Positions 47,220-56,329 of a stretch of 64,000 nucleotides of DNA are shown here, piece after piece (position 1 is the first letter of the stretch; each line of letters starts with the position of its first letter). The notes below the pieces were generated by a model. It did not search any database. It saw nothing but the letters and a program-made list of their open reading frames with translations, and was not told the origin of the DNA. Both the position numbers and the translations under genes were made by a program. Origin of the DNA: Lagierella massiliensis (lineage in GTDB: Bacteria; Bacillota; Clostridia; Tissierellales; Peptoniphilaceae); the NCBI RefSeq assembly GCF_001407835.1, contig NZ_CYUO01000005.1, forward strand, positions 806,001 through 870,000. Reading direction: 5' to 3'.

Positions 47220-47248
47220 CGTTCCCTATTTAGGAATCGCTATAATTT
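47214..47248 (+). terminator. Convergent hairpin between the Xer gene and yneA
   Basis: TTATAGCGTTCC (47214-47225) pairs with GGAATCGCTATAA (47233-47245) with a single bulged base. It spans both stop codons, so the genes share one stem as a bidirectional terminator; T-runs are short. Confidence 0.6.
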
Positions 47249-47519
47249 GTCCAGGATATATTTTAGAATCCTCTAAGTCATTAATTGAAATTATTTCATC
47301 TATAAAATCTCTAATATCTCCTTTATGTTCTACTTCTCTTGCAATATCCCAAACTGTTTCGTACTTTCTTACAGTGTGAGAAATATATTCTACCTTAGCT
47401 TCATTTCCCTTTGACAATGTATAATTAAATGCAAGTGCAACAATTGTTATTAAAGTCAATACAATAATACTCATGCTAATATAAAATCTAAATTTATTAA
47501 CTATTCTATACTTTTTCAT
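47226..47519 (-). CDS. yneA: LysM-domain membrane protein, YneA-like SOS division inhibitor
   Basis: A 97-residue protein with one N-terminal transmembrane helix (FYISMSIIVLTLITIVALAF, about residues 12-31) and a C-terminal LysM domain (HTVRKYETVWDIAREV through YPGQIIAIPK). This matches the size and layout of YneA, which in Bacillus is made during the SOS response and delays septum formation. It is divergent from lexA, and its promoter contains LexA-box-like sites, which supports the assignment more than sequence identity does. The start at 47519 follows GGAGG (minus strand, 47529-47525). Confidence 0.8.
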   Translation of the reverse strand: MKKYRIVNKFRFYISMSIIVLTLITIVALAFNYTLSKGNEAKVEYISHTVRKYETVWDIAREVEHKGDIRDFIDEIISINDLEDSKIYPGQIIAIPK

Positions 47520-47528
47520 AACATCCTC

Positions 47529-47542
47529 CGTTCATATGTTCG
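47529..47542 (-). promoter_or_regulatory. LexA-box-like site near the yneA start
   Basis: Minus strand CGAACATATGAACG. The left half matches the Gram-positive LexA consensus CGAACRNRYGTTYG; the right half has GAACG instead of GTTYG (12 of 14 positions). It would lie at the 5' end of the yneA mRNA, just before the ribosome binding site. Confidence 0.6.
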
Positions 47543-47550
47543 TTAAATAT

Positions 47551-47579
47551 ATATTATCGAACATTTGAACGATTGTCAA
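47551..47579 (-). promoter_or_regulatory. Sigma-A promoter of yneA
   Basis: On the minus strand TTGACA (47579-47574), a 17-base spacer and TAATAT (47556-47551). The spacer contains a LexA-box-like site. Confidence 0.85.
47558..47571 (+). promoter_or_regulatory. LexA-box-like site in the yneA promoter spacer
   Basis: CGAACATTTGAACG, nearly the same sequence as the site at 47529-47542 but in the opposite orientation, between the yneA -35 and -10 boxes. Confidence 0.65.
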
Positions 47580-47586
47580 TACTTTT

Positions 47587-47600
47587 CGAACAAATTTTCG
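47587..47600 (+). promoter_or_regulatory. LexA box, central
   Basis: CGAACAAATTTTCG matches CGAACRNRYGTTYG at 13 of 14 positions (one G to T change). It lies between the two divergent promoters. Confidence 0.75.
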
Positions 47601-47606
47601 ATATTT

Positions 47607-47620
47607 AGAACTTATGTTTG
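47607..47620 (+). promoter_or_regulatory. LexA box overlapping the lexA -35 region
   Basis: AGAACTTATGTTTG matches the LexA consensus at 12 of 14 positions, and its right half is shared with the TTGTTT -35 box of lexA. This supports lexA autorepression. Confidence 0.75.
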
Positions 47621-47646
47621 TTTACTATTCCTCTATATGCTATAAT
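47618..47646 (+). promoter_or_regulatory. Promoter of lexA
   Basis: TTGTTT (47618-47623), a 17-base spacer and TATAAT (47641-47646), with TGC before the -10 box (extended type). Confidence 0.8.
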
Positions 47647-47668
47647 TTACTTAAATGAGGTGTATATA

Positions 47669-48289
47669 ATGTATGAAGATTTAACAAAAAAAGAAATGAT
47701 ACTTCTCGATTTTTTAAGGAATTTTATTAATGAAAATGGATATCCTCCTTCTTATCGAGAAATAATTGAAGATATAAAAATTATAAAATCTACTTCGACG
47801 ATCAATTCATATCTGATACAACTTGAAAAAAAAGGTTACATCAGGAGAGATCCTACTAAGAATAGAGCTCTTGAAATAATTGATATGGATGACTATATGA
47901 GTGTTGGTAAAAAAGAAACATATGATATTCCTATAGTAGGTATGGTTACTGCTGGTCAACCAATTCTTGCAATAGAAAATATCGAAGATACCTTTCCCCT
48001 ACCTATTGAATTTTCTCAAAAAGGAGAACTTTTTATATTAAATGTCTCTGGAGAATCTATGATTGAAGCAGGAATATTAGATGGTGATAAAATAATTGTA
48101 AGAAAACAAAATGTTGCAGAAAATGGAGATATTGTTGTAGCCTTAATTGAAGATTCTGCAACTGTAAAAACGTATTATAAGCATAGTGATCATATTGAAC
48201 TTAGACCTGAAAACTCCAGTATGTTTCCAATTATAGTTAGAGAAGTGGAGATTTTAGGGAAAGTAATAGGATTATTTAGAGAAATATAG
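47669..48289 (+). CDS. lexA: SOS repressor LexA
   Basis: Repressor of the SOS regulon with RecA-stimulated self-cleavage. The N-terminal winged helix has YPPSYREIIEDI and STINSYLIQLEKKGYIRRD. The cleavage bond is Ala95-Gly96 (GMVTAGQPIL), and the protease dyad is Ser130 (NVSGESMIEAG) and Lys167 (SATVKTYYK). The start is ATG 47669 (206 residues), preceded by TGAGGTG. An in-frame TTG at 47618 lies inside the -35 box and is rejected. It is divergent from the yneA-like gene with LexA sites between. Confidence 0.96.
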   Translation: MYEDLTKKEMILLDFLRNFINENGYPPSYREIIEDIKIIKSTSTINSYLIQLEKKGYIRRDPTKNRALEIIDMDDYMSVGKKETYDIPIVGMVTAGQPILAIENIEDTFPLPIEFSQKGELFILNVSGESMIEAGILDGDKIIVRKQNVAENGDIVVALIEDSATVKTYYKHSDHIELRPENSSMFPIIVREVEILGKVIGLFREI

Positions 48290-48314
48290 ATGGAGTACTC
48301 CATCTATATTTTTA
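48284..48314 (+). terminator. Bidirectional terminator between lexA and the ynbB-like gene
   Basis: ATATAGATGGAGT/ACTCCATCTATAT is a perfect 13+13 palindrome beginning in the last codons of lexA, followed on the plus strand by TTTTTATTTT. The convergent minus-strand gene ends at 48304 within it. Confidence 0.85.
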
Positions 48315-49590
48315 TTTTGTCTATTTCAATGAATTTTTGCAAAACTTTCATCAAGGCTAATTTACATTGATAAAAGTTAAGTCCTCCCTGATAATAAGCT
48401 ACATAAGGATCTCTAAGTGGTCCATCAGCAGATATTTCTATTGAAGATCCATCTATAAAAGAACCAGATGCCATTATAACTTTATCAGTATATCCTGGCA
48501 TATCCCAAGGATAAGGTGTTACAAAAGAATCAACCGCAGAAGCTTCTTGAATACTCCTACAAAATTCTACTACTAAATCCTCATCTTCAAATTGAATTGC
48601 TTCAATTATATCGTATCTTTTTGAATTTGAACTTGGAAAAGTCTTAAATCCTAAATTTTCAAAAGTGGATGCAAATAACAAAGCCCCCTTTAAAGCTTCC
48701 ATAGTAACTTTAGGTGCAAAATACAGACCTTGTAATGTTGTTCTTGTAGTACCAAATGTAAGTCCTGTATCTTTTCCAAGTCCAGGAGCGGTTAATTTCA
48801 CAGCTATTCTATCAATTAAATCATGTGTACCTACAATATAACCACCGCTTAAAGCTATTCCTCCTCCTGGGTTTTTTATAAGAGATCCAACTGTTAAGTC
48901 AGCTCCTAATTCTGATGGCTCTTGTACTCTGGTAAACTCGCCATAACAGTTATCTACCATCACTATTAAATTATTGTCCAATGATTTAACAAAGCTGATA
49001 GCTTTTTCTATCTCATCTAAACTAAGAGCATCTCTTAAACTATACCCTGTTGACCTTTGTATCATTAATAGTTTAGGTTTATTTTTAATTATTTTATCTT
49101 TTACAGTATATAAATCTATCTTTCCATCTTCAAGTAAATCTACTTTGTCATACTTAACACCAAGTTCAATAAGTGTACCTGTGGTTTCTCCTTCAATGCC
49201 AATAACCTGTCGTAGTGTATCATAGGGATCTCCATTAATAGATAGTATGGAATCTCCTGGTAATAAACTTCCTTGTAAAGCTAGTGATAATGCGTGGGTT
49301 CCAGAAGCAATATTTGGTCTAACTAATGCATCCTCCGTCTTAAATACTCTTTTATAAATTTCTTCAACCTTATCTCTTCCAGGATCTCCATATCCATAAC
49401 CTGTAGTCCAATTAAAGTCTGAAGATGAAAGTTTACTTTCCTGCATAGCATTTAATATTTTTAAAAGATTGTATTCTTCTATTTCTTGTAGTTTTAAAAA
49501 TCTTTCTTTTAAACCTTTTTCAATATCACAAACATAGTCATATATTTTTTCGTCTATTCCATATACATCTTTATAAAATTCTTTATTCAT
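48304..49590 (-). CDS. YnbB-type PLP-dependent enzyme (aluminium resistance/methionine gamma-lyase-like family)
   Basis: Fold-type I PLP protein of the family often annotated as aluminium resistance protein or methionine gamma-lyase-like. VRPNIASGTHALSLALQG near residues 91-108 binds the cofactor phosphate, MVDNCYGEF near 209 carries the PLP-pyridine Asp, and LIKNPGGGIALSGGYIVG near 236 holds the Schiff-base Lys. Length 428 matches. In Bacillus the homologue ynbB lies just past miaA and hfq; here it follows miaA directly, overlapping it by 8 bases, with no hfq between. The true reaction is not established by sequence. Confidence 0.85.
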   Translation of the reverse strand: MNKEFYKDVYGIDEKIYDYVCDIEKGLKERFLKLQEIEEYNLLKILNAMQESKLSSSDFNWTTGYGYGDPGRDKVEEIYKRVFKTEDALVRPNIASGTHALSLALQGSLLPGDSILSINGDPYDTLRQVIGIEGETTGTLIELGVKYDKVDLLEDGKIDLYTVKDKIIKNKPKLLMIQRSTGYSLRDALSLDEIEKAISFVKSLDNNLIVMVDNCYGEFTRVQEPSELGADLTVGSLIKNPGGGIALSGGYIVGTHDLIDRIAVKLTAPGLGKDTGLTFGTTRTTLQGLYFAPKVTMEALKGALLFASTFENLGFKTFPSSNSKRYDIIEAIQFEDEDLVVEFCRSIQEASAVDSFVTPYPWDMPGYTDKVIMASGSFIDGSSIEISADGPLRDPYVAYYQGGLNFYQCKLALMKVLQKFIEIDKIKI

Positions 49591-50509
49591 CTATATCCCT
49601 CAAAATTAAATCAGCTATCTTTTCAAAATCATAGCCATATTCCTCTATATCTATCCAATTTATTCTATTATCTCGTCTAAACCAAGTGTACTGTCTCTTT
49701 GCAAGTCTTCTGGAATTTCTTTTAAGTAGTCTTAACATTTCGTCATAATCGACTTTATTATCTAAGTAATCTATAACTTCTTTATAACCAATACCTTTAA
49801 AAGCAATTGAATTTTTATCATACTTTGTAATTAAAGAACGAACTTCATCCATAAGACCTTCTTCTATCATTTCGTCAACTCTATGGTTTATCCTATCATA
49901 AAGCTTTGACCGCTCTTCGTGTAAACAATAGATATGAAAGTTGTAATCTTTGTTCTCTTCCCTAAAACTATCATTTTTTTTAGAGTATTTTTGTCCCGTC
50001 GTATGATAGTATTCAACAGCTCTAATGAGTCTTTTTATATTATTTTCATCTATTGTTTTAAGTGAATCAGGGTCAATTGATTTAAGTAAGTCTAAAATTA
50101 GTTTTGATCCTTCACTTTCATATAAATCCCAAAGCATATTTCTGTATTCATCATCAGGCTTGTCTTCTCCAAATTTAAGTTTATATACTAAAGAGTTTAT
50201 ATATAGTCCTGTACCTCCTACTATAATTGGACTCTTATTTTCATATAATAATTTATCAATTATTTTAAAGGCGTCAATTTGAAAGTTAGATACGTTGTAT
50301 TCATCATCAGGATTTACAATATCAATTAGGTAATGAGTTATATCTTTTTGAATTTCTCGACTTACTTTTGCAGTTCCTATATCCATTCCCTTATATATTT
50401 GCATAGAATCCGCCGAAATTATCTCGCTTTTAAGTTTATTTGCCAAAATTAAAGATAACTTAGTTTTCCCTACTCCAGTTGGGCCAACTATCAAAATTAC
50501 ATCTTTCAT
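49583..50509 (-). CDS. miaA: tRNA dimethylallyltransferase
   Basis: Adds dimethylallyl to N6 of A37 in UNN-decoding tRNAs, making i6A, the substrate of MiaB encoded upstream in the same gene series. The P-loop is LIVGPTGVGKTKLS near residues 5-18. SADSMQIYKGMDIGTAK near 34 and IVGGTGLYINSLVY near 96 bind substrate. The C-terminal RQYTWFRRDNRINW is characteristic. Length 308. Start and mutL stop share bases (TAATG). Confidence 0.97.
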   Translation of the reverse strand: MKDVILIVGPTGVGKTKLSLILANKLKSEIISADSMQIYKGMDIGTAKVSREIQKDITHYLIDIVNPDDEYNVSNFQIDAFKIIDKLLYENKSPIIVGGTGLYINSLVYKLKFGEDKPDDEYRNMLWDLYESEGSKLILDLLKSIDPDSLKTIDENNIKRLIRAVEYYHTTGQKYSKKNDSFREENKDYNFHIYCLHEERSKLYDRINHRVDEMIEEGLMDEVRSLITKYDKNSIAFKGIGYKEVIDYLDNKVDYDEMLRLLKRNSRRLAKRQYTWFRRDNRINWIDIEEYGYDFEKIADLILRDIDE

Positions 50510-52401
50510 TATTTAACCCTCAAAAATAATTTTTCAAGTTCATTTTTACTGACTTCTATTATAGTGGGTCTTCCATGAGGACAAGTTAAAGGATTTTCAC
50601 ATTCTAAAAGCTGTTGTAGAAGATTTTCAAGTTCTAAACTTGACATAAAGTCTCCTGATTTAACAGATGCTTTACAAGACATAGAAATTATTTTATTGAT
50701 TATTTCAGAGTTATCAAAGCTATTACTGTCATTACTTAATCTGTCCAATATATTTGTAAAAAGATCACTTGTTTTTGGAATTTCTAAAATTTCAGGCAAT
50801 CCTCTAATAATAAGTGTATCATTACTAAAAATATCAACTTCAAATCCCAAATCGAAAAACATTTTTGAAAATTTTTTATATAAATCAATTTCTTCATTTG
50901 TTACTGTTATAAGAATTGGAGTTAATAACTGTTGACTATAAACTTCCTTTTTATTATACAACTTCAAAAATTTCTCAAAATTAATTCTTTCATGTGCAGC
51001 ATGCTGGTCCATAAGAATAAGTTTATCATCTATAAGAGACTGAAAAATATTATAAGTTTTAAAAATAGTTCCAATGTATTTATATCTTTTAATTTCTTTA
51101 CTTGACTCACTAAAATAACTTATATTATCTATTTCAATTTCATCATCATATTTTTCTACTGTATCTTTCTTCAACTCATCATCGGTGGTAACTTTATCTG
51201 TAATATTTACACTATACTCAGAGTTTGAGTCAGAAACAATAGAACTTTTTTCATTTTCTAAACTATCTTTTGTTTTATAATCACTACTAAAATCATTTAA
51301 CTTATTGTTTATTACTTTATCGGAGTTTGAAAATCTATTTAGTAGATCATTAAGATCATTATTATAAAGCTTTGGAACTTCTTCGTTTTTATCTTGAACA
51401 GATAGATTTAGAAGATTTTTGCTTTCGTTCAAAATTTTTGGAAACTCTTTATTAATCGTATTTTTGATATAGTCTAAAATAACAATAGATACTTTTTCTT
51501 TATTGGGATGAATATTTACATCAATAAGATTTGGTTTTATTTCAAAAAATAATTGAAAAGCAGGAAATCTTCCATTTGGTATTAAGGAACCATAAGATTT
51601 TTCTATTGCATTTGAAATATCCGAATTTTTAACATATCTCCCATTTATATAAATGTACTCAATAGATCTGTTTGAGCGGTAGTACCTGTTATTAGATATA
51701 TATCCTTTAATACTAAATTCTCGTTCATCTATATCAACTTCTACAAGTTCTTTTGTAAAATCAAATCCAAATAATTCTGATAGGTTTGACTTTAATCCAG
51801 ATCCAGCTATTGTTTTAAAAACCTCTTTATCATCTTTAATATAGGTAAATCCAATATTATTATTTCCTATTGCAAGTCTATACATAATTAAAGTAATGGC
51901 GTTAGCTTCAGAAATAGCTGAATTTAAAAATCTCTTTCTAACAGGTATGTTATAAAATAAGTCTTCAACAATTATAGAAGTACCATCATTCTTTGCAATA
52001 TCACTAATTGAAACCAGTTGTGAAGATTCAAATTTGAAAGAAGATCCTATATCATCATCAATAGTTTTAGTCTCTATTGTAGTTTTTGAAATAGAAGTTA
52101 TGCTTGCCAGTGCCTCTCCTCTAAATCCAAGTGATGAAATGTTATATAAATCATTAAAACTATCAAGTTTTGAGGTCGCATGTCTTTTTACTGCAACTTC
52201 AACTTCTGATTTTAAAATTCCAGATCCATTATCGGTAACTTTTATATAGTTTAATCCACCCTCAGAAATTTCAACCTTTATCTCAGTAGCTTTTGCATCT
52301 ATTGAGTTTTCAACAAGTTCTTTAACCACCGAAAAAGGTCTTTCAATAACTTCTCCTGCAGCTATTTTTTGAATTGTATCTTTTGAAAGTAATTTAATCA
52401 T
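50509..52401 (-). CDS. mutL: DNA mismatch repair protein MutL (endonuclease type)
   Basis: Mismatch repair coordinator. The N-terminal GHKL ATPase has IAAGEVIERPFSVVKELVEN, SIDAKATEI, DNGSGI and GFRGEALASI. A long acidic Ser/Asp-rich linker follows (about residues 340-430). The C-terminal domain has the nicking-endonuclease motif DQHAAHERINFE near 463, CKASVKSGDF and CPHGRPTII. This is as expected where no MutH is used. The start is ATG 52401 (630 residues), with TAGGTG just upstream. The GTG at 52410 is part of that site. Confidence 0.96.
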   Translation of the reverse strand: MIKLLSKDTIQKIAAGEVIERPFSVVKELVENSIDAKATEIKVEISEGGLNYIKVTDNGSGILKSEVEVAVKRHATSKLDSFNDLYNISSLGFRGEALASITSISKTTIETKTIDDDIGSSFKFESSQLVSISDIAKNDGTSIIVEDLFYNIPVRKRFLNSAISEANAITLIMYRLAIGNNNIGFTYIKDDKEVFKTIAGSGLKSNLSELFGFDFTKELVEVDIDEREFSIKGYISNNRYYRSNRSIEYIYINGRYVKNSDISNAIEKSYGSLIPNGRFPAFQLFFEIKPNLIDVNIHPNKEKVSIVILDYIKNTINKEFPKILNESKNLLNLSVQDKNEEVPKLYNNDLNDLLNRFSNSDKVINNKLNDFSSDYKTKDSLENEKSSIVSDSNSEYSVNITDKVTTDDELKKDTVEKYDDEIEIDNISYFSESSKEIKRYKYIGTIFKTYNIFQSLIDDKLILMDQHAAHERINFEKFLKLYNKKEVYSQQLLTPILITVTNEEIDLYKKFSKMFFDLGFEVDIFSNDTLIIRGLPEILEIPKTSDLFTNILDRLSNDSNSFDNSEIINKIISMSCKASVKSGDFMSSLELENLLQQLLECENPLTCPHGRPTIIEVSKNELEKLFLRVK

Positions 52402-52410
52402 ATATAACAC

Positions 52411-54999
52411 CTACAAATCATTAGCATCTCTTATAATTTCATCTAACTTAGTTAATGCTTGCATTGGAGTAAGCATATTTACATCAATGTCTCTAATATT
52501 ATCAATAAAACCCTCATATATTGATTCTTTTTCATCTTCGTAATTCATTTCAAATAGAGTTTCTTCTAAAACATCTGGATTGTTTTTTCGTTCTCTTTCA
52601 ATATTTGAAAGTATCCTCTTAGCTCTATTTATGAGTTCTATTGGCAAACCAGCTATTTTAGCTACTTCAATCCCATAGGATCTATCAGATTTACCTTCTA
52701 CAATTTTTCGTAAAAATACAATTCCATCTTTACTTTCTTGAATCTTAACTTTCAAATTAATAATATTATCCATTTTTTCTTCAAGTTCAGTCAGCTCATG
52801 ATAGTGAGTTGCAAAAAGAGTTTTAGCTTTAATTTTTTTACTTATATACTCAAGTACAGCCCATGCTATACTTAGTCCATCAAAAGTGCTTGTCCCTCTT
52901 CCAACTTCATCTAAAATAAGAAGACTATCTTTTGTCGCATTCTTTATAATATTACTTACTTCGTTCATTTCTACCATAAAGGTACTTTCGCCTTTATATA
53001 AGTTATCGGATGCACCAATACGTGTAAATATTTTATCAACTATTCCAATATTAGCTGAGTCAGCAGGTACAAATGAACCTATTTGTGCCATGATAACAAT
53101 AATTGCGATTTGTCTTAAATACGTTGACTTCCCGCTCATATTTGGACCAGTGAGAATTTGGATATCATTATACCCTAAGCCTATAGTTGTATCATTGTTT
53201 ATAAATTTCTCTAAACCAATTGAGTTTTCAACTATAGGATGTCTTCCTCCACTTATTTGTATCAGTCCTATATTGTTTAATGTTGGTCTAACATATTTAT
53301 TTTCATAGGCAACCATTGCAAGAGAATTAAATACATCTATTTCAGATATTATCTTTGAAGTTTTCTTTATACGATTGATACAATCAAGTATTTTAATCCT
53401 AATCCTATTGAATATTTCATATTCTAAGTTTACAATTTCAGAATCTGAACTTAAAATCATATTCTCAATCTCTTTAAGTTCAGAGGTTGTAAATCTTTCA
53501 GAATTAGTTAAAGTTTGTTTTCTTTCAAAGTATTCGGGCACAAATTTTAAATTACTTTTTGTTACATCTAAAAAATATCCCAATTTTTTATTATATACTA
53601 TCTTTATATTCTTAATTCCAGTTTCATCTTTTAGCTCTTTTTCATATTCAACTAATCTTTGTTTACCTTTAACTCTATTATCTCTAATTTCATCTAAGTA
53701 TTTATCAAAACCAACTTTTATAATATTACCTTCAGTAATTAGTACTGGAGGATCTTCTACAATTGATTGGTCTATTAATTTATATATATCTTCTAAGGTA
53801 TCTAAATTTTCTACCAGCAATTTTAGTACTTCACTGTCACTATCTAAAATTACCCTTTTGATTTCTGGTAATTTTTCAATTGAAATCTTTAGAGACTCTA
53901 AATCCCTGGCATTCGCTCTTCCAAATGATAATTTTCCAATAAGCCGTTCTAAATCATATATTTCTTTTAATAAATTTGATATATTATTTTGTAAAACTCT
54001 ATTATTATAAAAGGAATTAATTATTTCTTGCCTCTTAATAATTTCTTTTTTATCCATTAATGGCCTTTCAAGAAAACTATGAAGAAGCCTTCCTCCCATA
54101 GATGTAGAAGTTTTATTTAATATTGAGTAAAGAGAACCTTTTTTTGATCCTGTAGAAAGATTTTTGTGAATTTCCAAATTTACAATAGTGTGAGAGTCAA
54201 TATTAAGATATTTTTCTATTTCAAAATAATAAGCATTCTTAATATGAGTTAAATTTTCATGTCTATAAGTATAAATATAATCTAATAAGAAACCTATTGC
54301 CATATATTCTGTTAAATCTTTTATATCAGAATTTATTTCTTTTTCTTTCAAAATCTTAATATGGTTTTCTTTACTAATATTTGCTAATTCAGTTAGTGTT
54401 ATATTATTTAACTCTGCTAAGTTATTTAAAAAGTTTTGTGCAAAAAACGTATTTTTATTATAAATTATTTCTGATGGAGAAATTTTTATTATTTCATTTT
54501 CTATCTTCTTTTCTAATTCTTTAAGATTTGAATATCTTACTGTTGTAAAGAGGATATCTCCATCCAAAATATCTGAATATGCTAATGTTACTTTATTTTC
54601 ATCAAAATAAATAGCCATCAAATAGTTAAAATCTGAAGAATCCGGTACATCTTTATTTATTATGGTTCCTGGTGTAACCTTGTCAATTATTCCTCTTTTA
54701 ACTATTCCCTTTGCTTCTTTTGGATCTTCTAATTGCTCACATATTGCAACTTTATAGCCTTTTTCAACAAGTTTTGATATATAGGTATCTGCAACATGAT
54801 ATGGAATTCCACACATAGGACATTTTTCGTTATTACCACAATCTCTCTTAGTTAGTGCTATTTCAAGCTCTCTTGAAGCTGTAATAGCATCCTCAAAAAA
54901 CATTTCGTAAAAATCTCCCAGTCTAAAAAATAGAATACAATCTTTATTCTGTTCTTTTACTTTCATATACTGTTGCATCATTGGAGTTAAATTTTCCAT
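52411..54999 (-). CDS. mutS: DNA mismatch recognition protein MutS
   Basis: Mismatch-binding ATPase. The N-terminal mismatch-reading domain has CILFFRLGDFYEMFFEDA, containing the Phe-x-Glu wedge motif (FYE near residues 31-33). Connector, lever and clamp domains follow. The ATPase has ILTGPNMSGKSTYLRQ near 617, STFMVEMNEV, ILDEVGRGTSTFDG and FATHYHEL. Length 862 is full. Order miaB-mutS-mutL-miaA on one strand gives a mismatch repair plus tRNA i6A/ms2i6A cluster. Its stop overlaps the mutL ribosome binding region. Confidence 0.98.
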   Translation of the reverse strand: MENLTPMMQQYMKVKEQNKDCILFFRLGDFYEMFFEDAITASRELEIALTKRDCGNNEKCPMCGIPYHVADTYISKLVEKGYKVAICEQLEDPKEAKGIVKRGIIDKVTPGTIINKDVPDSSDFNYLMAIYFDENKVTLAYSDILDGDILFTTVRYSNLKELEKKIENEIIKISPSEIIYNKNTFFAQNFLNNLAELNNITLTELANISKENHIKILKEKEINSDIKDLTEYMAIGFLLDYIYTYRHENLTHIKNAYYFEIEKYLNIDSHTIVNLEIHKNLSTGSKKGSLYSILNKTSTSMGGRLLHSFLERPLMDKKEIIKRQEIINSFYNNRVLQNNISNLLKEIYDLERLIGKLSFGRANARDLESLKISIEKLPEIKRVILDSDSEVLKLLVENLDTLEDIYKLIDQSIVEDPPVLITEGNIIKVGFDKYLDEIRDNRVKGKQRLVEYEKELKDETGIKNIKIVYNKKLGYFLDVTKSNLKFVPEYFERKQTLTNSERFTTSELKEIENMILSSDSEIVNLEYEIFNRIRIKILDCINRIKKTSKIISEIDVFNSLAMVAYENKYVRPTLNNIGLIQISGGRHPIVENSIGLEKFINNDTTIGLGYNDIQILTGPNMSGKSTYLRQIAIIVIMAQIGSFVPADSANIGIVDKIFTRIGASDNLYKGESTFMVEMNEVSNIIKNATKDSLLILDEVGRGTSTFDGLSIAWAVLEYISKKIKAKTLFATHYHELTELEEKMDNIINLKVKIQESKDGIVFLRKIVEGKSDRSYGIEVAKIAGLPIELINRAKRILSNIERERKNNPDVLEETLFEMNYEDEKESIYEGFIDNIRDIDVNMLTPMQALTKLDEIIRDANDL

Positions 55000-55008
55000 T
55001 ATATCACC

Positions 55009-56325
55009 CTATATCAATTCTCCGCTAAGTGAAAAAGAATTATGAGTATCTATTTTCACTTTTACTAATTTCCCAATTAACTCTTTTGGACCTTGAAAAT
55101 GAACTAATTTATATCCTCTTGTTCTTCCTGTCAGAACTTCTTCGTTATTTTTACTTGGTCCTTCAACTAAAACTTCTACAACCTCTCCAAGTAATTTTTC
55201 ATTATTTTCATAAAATATCTTATACATTTCATCAATCAATCTATCAAATCTTTTTTGACTAACTTCTCTTGGAACTTGTTCATTCATCTTTGCAGCTTTT
55301 GTTCCTTCTCTTTTGCTATAAATAAAAGTAAATCCTTGATCGTATCTAACTTCTCTAACCACTTTAAGAGTCTCTTCGAAGTCTTCCTCTGTTTCTCCTG
55401 GAAAGCCTACTATAATATCTGTAGATAGAGTTATATCAGGAATTCTATCTTTTAATTTTTTTACAAGTTTTAAATAATCTTCTTGAGTATATTTTCTATT
55501 CATTGCCTTCAATACGCTATTTGAACCAGCTTGAAAGGGTAGATGTAAGTTTTCACAAACCTTATCGCATTCCGCCATTGCTTCAATTAAGTCGTCAGAA
55601 AGATCTTTTGGATGACTTGTTAAAAATCTAATTCTTTCTATACCATCAACTTTATTTATCATTCTAAGCAAATCTGGAAATGAACAAGGTGCTTCTAAAT
55701 TCTTTCCATATGAATTTACATTTTGACCAAGTAGGGTCACTTCTTTATAACCCTTATCTGCAAGTCCTTTTATTTCTTCCAAAATGCTCTCAGGACTTCT
55801 ACTAACTTCCCTTCCTCTTGCATATGGTACTATGCAGTAGGTACAAAAATTATTACAGCCTGTCATAATATTTACATAACCTATGAAGTCATGATCTCTA
55901 TTTAAATTTGGTATTTCATCTATTAAATCAGATTCTGATATATCAACTACCATTTTGCCAGTATTCAAATGTCTATCTATTAAATTAGGTAGCATAGAAA
56001 TGTTTTTTGTCCCAAATATTATATCAACATGGCTGTATTTTTCTCTAATTACATCTTTTGCATCACCAGTTTGCATCATACATCCACAAACTGCAATAAT
56101 CATATCGGGTTTTTCTCTTTTAAGCCTTTTTAAAGCACCTAATTGTCCATATACTTTAAGCTCTGCATTCTCTCTGACAAGACAAGTATTATAAATAATA
56201 AAATCAGACTCTTCTATGTCTTCTGTTCTCTCGTATCCAAGATTTTCTAAAATATATCTGATTCTTTCTGAATCATGTTCATTCATTTGACATCCATAAG
56301 TTATTATAGTATATTTCTTTTTCAT
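55009..56325 (-). CDS. miaB: tRNA-2-methylthio-N6-dimethylallyladenosine synthase MiaB
   Basis: Radical SAM methylthiotransferase converting i6A37 to ms2i6A37. The MTTase domain starts YTIITYGCQMNEHDSERI (Cys12), with further cysteines in YNTCLVRENA and AVCGCMMQ. The radical SAM motif is CNNFCTYC near residues 156-163, followed by IVPYARGREVSRSP, diagnostic of MiaB. A TRAM domain closes the protein (VEVLVEGPSKNNEEVLTGRT). Length 438. It shares the pathway with MiaA encoded 4.5 kb further on in the same gene series. Confidence 0.97.
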   Translation of the reverse strand: MKKKYTIITYGCQMNEHDSERIRYILENLGYERTEDIEESDFIIYNTCLVRENAELKVYGQLGALKRLKREKPDMIIAVCGCMMQTGDAKDVIREKYSHVDIIFGTKNISMLPNLIDRHLNTGKMVVDISESDLIDEIPNLNRDHDFIGYVNIMTGCNNFCTYCIVPYARGREVSRSPESILEEIKGLADKGYKEVTLLGQNVNSYGKNLEAPCSFPDLLRMINKVDGIERIRFLTSHPKDLSDDLIEAMAECDKVCENLHLPFQAGSNSVLKAMNRKYTQEDYLKLVKKLKDRIPDITLSTDIIVGFPGETEEDFEETLKVVREVRYDQGFTFIYSKREGTKAAKMNEQVPREVSQKRFDRLIDEMYKIFYENNEKLLGEVVEVLVEGPSKNNEEVLTGRTRGYKLVHFQGPKELIGKLVKVKIDTHNSFSLSGELI

Positions 56326-56329
56326 AAAA

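Noticed and set aside
47618-47668. Upstream TTG start for lexA
   Set aside because: It coincides with the -35 hexamer and LexA box; ATG 47669 follows TGAGGTG.
53375-54010. A 211-codon open frame on the plus strand
   Set aside because: Antisense to mutS; Ser/Leu/Ile-rich shadow translation without a ribosome binding site.
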